DNA of 64,000 nt from Larus michahellis (Eukaryota > Chordata > Aves > Charadriiformes > Laridae): the NCBI RefSeq assembly GCF_964199755.1, contig NC_133898.1:29825985-29889984 (forward strand), in the 5' to 3' direction. The translations under genes and the position numbers were made by a program. This document shows, in pieces, positions 60,411-64,000 of the stretch (the stretch's first letter is position 1; the number at the start of each line of letters is the position of its first letter). The notes below the pieces were generated by a model. That model worked only from the letters and a program-made list of their open reading frames with translations, did not search any database and had not been told where the DNA came from.

Positions 60411-60953
60411 ATGCAGAAGTATTTCTTGCCCTTGAATAAACCAGAATGTTCCATGTTGTATCAGAAAAATTGTGAAATGTTTAGTAAAGTCTGCTTCCAA
60501 ATGACAGCCATGTTGTGGCACAGACAGGTATCTGGCAGTCCCCAGCCCAGACTGGCACTCTCTTTTGAATTTATAGCCATGCCCAGCACTTCAGAAGGAG
60601 TTTTGCTCAAGTTGGGATTGCAGGATCAGTCCCGTGACTTGTTTGGAAACAATAAATTAGGCTGGGTGTCATGCTTCCTGGCTTTAGTGAGCCTGTATCT
60701 GTTAGTACCATTTAAACACTACCCCACTTTAACCAGTCAGATAAATCATCAGCTTCGTGACTGGAGCAGAAACTACAGATATGACAGAGTACCCAAAACA
60801 AGCCATGAACTCTCCGCAGATATAAATTGGCATAAGTGCTTTCATTTCATCACCCAAGGATTTCACTTGGAATGGCTTAGCTTGAGATTTTTTGTTGATT
60901 ATTTATTTTGCGTTCAAAGCATCTGTATGAAGCAGAGAGAATATGAAACCTAG
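60411..60953 (+). CDS. Unrecognised 180-codon open frame
   Basis: An open frame from ATG 60411 to TAG 60951-60953; it is also open upstream to about 60342 without an ATG. It is long for AT-rich DNA. The product has no signal peptide, catalytic motif or domain I recognise. It includes a hydrophobic stretch (CFLALVSLYLLVPF, about residues 87-100) and is rich in Ser, Leu and His. No splice pattern or conserved family supports it. It may be a chance ORF, or an exon or relic of an unknown gene. Confidence 0.2.
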   Translation: MQKYFLPLNKPECSMLYQKNCEMFSKVCFQMTAMLWHRQVSGSPQPRLALSFEFIAMPSTSEGVLLKLGLQDQSRDLFGNNKLGWVSCFLALVSLYLLVPFKHYPTLTSQINHQLRDWSRNYRYDRVPKTSHELSADINWHKCFHFITQGFHLEWLSLRFFVDYLFCVQSICMKQREYET

Positions 60954-61260
60954 CAGGCAACATTTAAATTTGGGAGGTCTTTTTTTACAGGTTTGTGTGA
61001 AAGTTGTGCTTTGTGCAAAAGTGGGTGTTTAGGCTCTGAAGTTTTCTCAACAATTTCCTTACTGGTCTGTAAAATCTCTTGAACTCAGGCTGTAAATCAG
61101 CTATGTGTTAGGCTGAGAGTGCTGGCAGTGAAAAAAGGCTTTCATAGCAAGTGAGATGTGCACACTGTTTTCTCTGAAGAGAGTGGGGCTTAAACATGTA
61201 CTCAGTTGTTGGGTTTGGGTTTACAATTATTACAGGTCACTATAACTTTTATTAAAAACA

Positions 61261-61345
61261 TATAATATAATATAATATAATATAATATAATATAATATAA
61301 TATAATATAATATAATATAATATAATATAATATAATATAATATAA
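61261..61345. repeat. (TATAA)17 microsatellite
   Basis: Seventeen perfect TATAA units, followed by two degenerate ones (TACAA, TAAAA). It is likely polymorphic. The minus-strand frame running through it (61202-61408) is an artefact of the repeat. Confidence 0.97.
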
Positions 61346-61756
61346 TACAATAAAACTTTTCCATGAATGCTCTGTATCCTTAAAATATCCATGCAGATGT
61401 CTGAGCATTTGTAGGTTTCATCACCAACTCGAATACATGTTTAAACACTACCCTTTTTTCATTTTTAAAACGCCCATTGTACATATTGTTGCAAGAAGTG
61501 CTGTAAAAGCAGCATTCCAGGCCACAGCCTGGCTCCTCAGGAAGCCACCAGCACATTCATGCAGCTTTTCCCCCATCATGGGTACTCCTGTCACAGCGTA
61601 TTGGTAGGTCAGAGCCATGGGCCTCCTCTCTAAACTCGTTCCTGTAAACTGTGTAACAGGGGAACTTCAGCATCCTTTGGCTTCCTGACATAATCAGTTC
61701 ATTGAATCTTACTTATTTGTGAATGTGCCTGCCCCAAATGGACTGCTTACAAAACC

Positions 61757-61779
61757 GTGTGTGTGTGTGCGTGTGTGTT
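61757..61779. repeat. (GT)n microsatellite
   Basis: A short GT run with one GC interruption. Confidence 0.9.
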
Positions 61780-64000
61780 ATAATCACCGTTCTTCTATTA
61801 CCCTAGTCCAAGACTTGTCCTTATCTCTCATGGCACCTGCTGCATATCTCCCAGAGCTCAACAGAAGGGTTATTGGGTGAAATTTAGCGGCCACAGGAGA
61901 TGAAATGAAATGAGCTAACAGTCATCAACTATTATCATCATGGTGACTGTTAGCACCACAATTGCCCATCAGCATAGTCATCACCTATTTTCCAAATCTC
62001 CTCTTTGGTTGCTACAAGAGTCTTTGCCCTTAACTCTTGAGCTCAGTTCATTTTGGTCCCAATTTTCCTTTCACTTCCCCATGTGACCTTACAGACTCCA
62101 GTTCAGCTGCACTTCATTTGCACTAATGAACAGAGAGTTGGGCTTTGAGTCCAAGTTCTCAAAGACCTTTGGCCCAACATCCATTTACACTTATGTGATA
62201 AGACACCTAAATATCTTGCAAAGTAGGAGGGGTAAGCATTCTCTCATGGCTATCCTTCCTTCTACTATGGCATGGATTATTTTAGACTTTACATGTATGC
62301 CTTATTCTCACTGCAATTTGTGAGGCCACGTTTCCATTGATGTAAGCATTAAACCAGTGGCAGGGTTACAGCAGACCCTAATTATATTACAGTTTAATAG
62401 GGAAACAGATTATGTCAAGTGGGAAGTCAGCAACATATTTTTGGAGCACATCTCAAAGTTCACACGGTGAACTGGAAACTTCCTTTTACTGGAATATTTA
62501 TAGTTTGTTTGTTTTAAACTGGAAATATCCTTTCTGTGAGTGTCTCCTGAGAGCTATTTGGGACAAAGACAGTGTGCAGAGCATCAACCACAGCCATCAG
62601 CTGAAAGAGATCTGGATCCTACTCCTTTTCAAACTCTCCTGTGATGGATTAGGATGGCAGCTTTAGAGTGGACAAGCTGCAGTAACCTCAAGCAATGCAA
62701 ATCTCAAACTCTTTTAGAGAAAACCCTTGCCCTGGGCTACAAACACCATGGCACCCAGATCCCCTGTGTGCCACAGTCAGAAACCTTTGTGTTCCTATGC
62801 ACCTCAAAGTTTCATTTCTGCATAAGTGCTTGTCTGCTGCCCAAGTAGGCTATTCCCAGTGGGTTCCTGATACTAAATCTTCCCCTAGGTCCTCTAAGGT
62901 ATATGTTTTCTGATCATGCCTATCCTATGCAGCAGGAGTGAGCGCCTGCACAGGGTAGTCATGCCTTTCTTTCAAAGACTGGGTGTCTTTTAGGGCACTT
63001 GCTTCAAAGAAGGGAGAACAAGGATCAATTTCTGCTCTAAAAAAATGCTTGCATAAAATCTTCGAGCAGCCCTGGGAGCGAGGACCAGAAACAGAGTCTT
63101 CTCCCGAGTAACAGCTGTCCTCTATCTATTTTCTTCATGGCCTCGGCAAGGAGCATGGAACGTGCTCCTCTCCCCATCTATAGTCAGATCAAAAGAAATA
63201 TGAGATTAAACATCATTAGGCAGTCAGTGGAACTGAACCTGGCTCCTACATATCCCTACTGAATCCTCAAAGGAAGCAGCGCTGCCTCATCCTTCCACCA
63301 GCATTTGCAAGAAAAGAGCAATGCCTTGCTAAACTGAAAATAAGAGACCAAAGCACAGGCAGAGATCTCAGGTTTGTGCACCTCAAGAGGACAGAGGTGC
63401 CTCCCTACAGCCCGGGGGGCAAGCGGTCCCCCATCTCCCGCTGGGGAGTCTGAGACACTGCCTGCACACCTTGGTGGCTGATTTGGGAGCTACTTCAAGA
63501 AGTCTTCCACATGAGGATCAAGATACGTAAGACAGGGGACCTAGAAGTCAGGTATTTCTGTGACTAGAATTTGGGTGGCTGAGGTTTTATGGGAACTCTG
63601 TTGGCTCCTGAGCCTCTTCAATAAGCTTACATTTTACAGTAAGGACAGCAATTATTAACGAGGTGTGAGAAACCGCTTTGTTTTCTCTTGCGATGATCCA
63701 AGTGCACCACCACCAGGGACAACTCTCTTTTAGAAAGCCGTGGGGAAATGTTTAAAAGGAGAAAGTCTCAACACCTCCATAACCATCTAATTAGAACATG
63801 TAGTGGGACAGAACTATCATGTGAAAATGTCACTGATTGATTTAGCAAAGTTCAGTACACCTTGTAAACAAAAAGTATATTTCCATCCCAATGTAAAATA
63901 CTGGTTTGAATTTTTCTGGAAATATCAAACTCATGTTGATAGAAAAATGAAATAAACACATTAAAAAAAATAATTCATCTCTTCTTTGAAACATGCCACC
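61780..64000. other. Intergenic, nothing recognised
   Basis: Mixed-composition DNA with frames under 90 codons, no repeat family I can name and no RNA gene. Confidence 0.5.

Noticed and set aside
61202-61408. 68-codon minus-strand frame rich in Tyr and Ile
   Set aside because: Simple translation of the TATAA microsatellite.

Overview
This is a vertebrate nuclear window, almost certainly avian. The evidence is spliced genes with GT-AG introns, GC-rich CpG-island promoters, and CR1 LINE copies whose 3' ends carry the repeated ATTCTRTG octamer typical of birds. The species cannot be fixed from the sequence alone. Three protein-coding genes are recognisable, in the order NSL1 > BATF3 > < ATF3. 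I know this neighbourhood from human chromosome 1q32, where the same genes have the same relative orientations.

Region by region: 1-5000 holds the last three coding exons and 3' UTR of NSL1 (plus strand; its 5' exons lie left of the window). 5000-8850 is intergenic. 8850-13550 is BATF3 (plus strand): a CpG-island promoter and first exon, a basic-region exon at 10316-10420 and a leucine-zipper exon at 12914-13099. 13550-42300 is a long AT-rich intergenic stretch. It contains ancient CR1/L3-type LINE relics (about 18960-19640 and 36540-38460), two short CR1 3' ends (18859-18972 and 22165-22320), a 1.4-kb CR1 copy with an uninterrupted reverse-transcriptase frame (30578-31970), and an orphan CpG island (26200-26860) that no recognisable gene explains. 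42300-51080 is ATF3 (minus strand): three coding exons give a 181-residue protein, preceded by a non-coding first exon and a compact TATA promoter. 51080-64000 is sequence upstream of ATF3. I find no gene there beyond one unexplained 180-codon ORF, a (TATAA)17 microsatellite and an ancient hairpin repeat.

BATF3 and ATF3 are both short AP-1/ATF-family bZIP factors. Their convergent arrangement puts two related stress and immune regulators within about 40 kb of each other. NSL1 is an unrelated kinetochore subunit. The ATF3 promoter contains a TATA box, a C/EBP-ATF element, a CRE-like site, a MEF2-type palindrome and a striking 33-bp-arm inverted repeat. BATF3 introns contain several TGAGTCA sites that could support feedback by AP-1-type factors.
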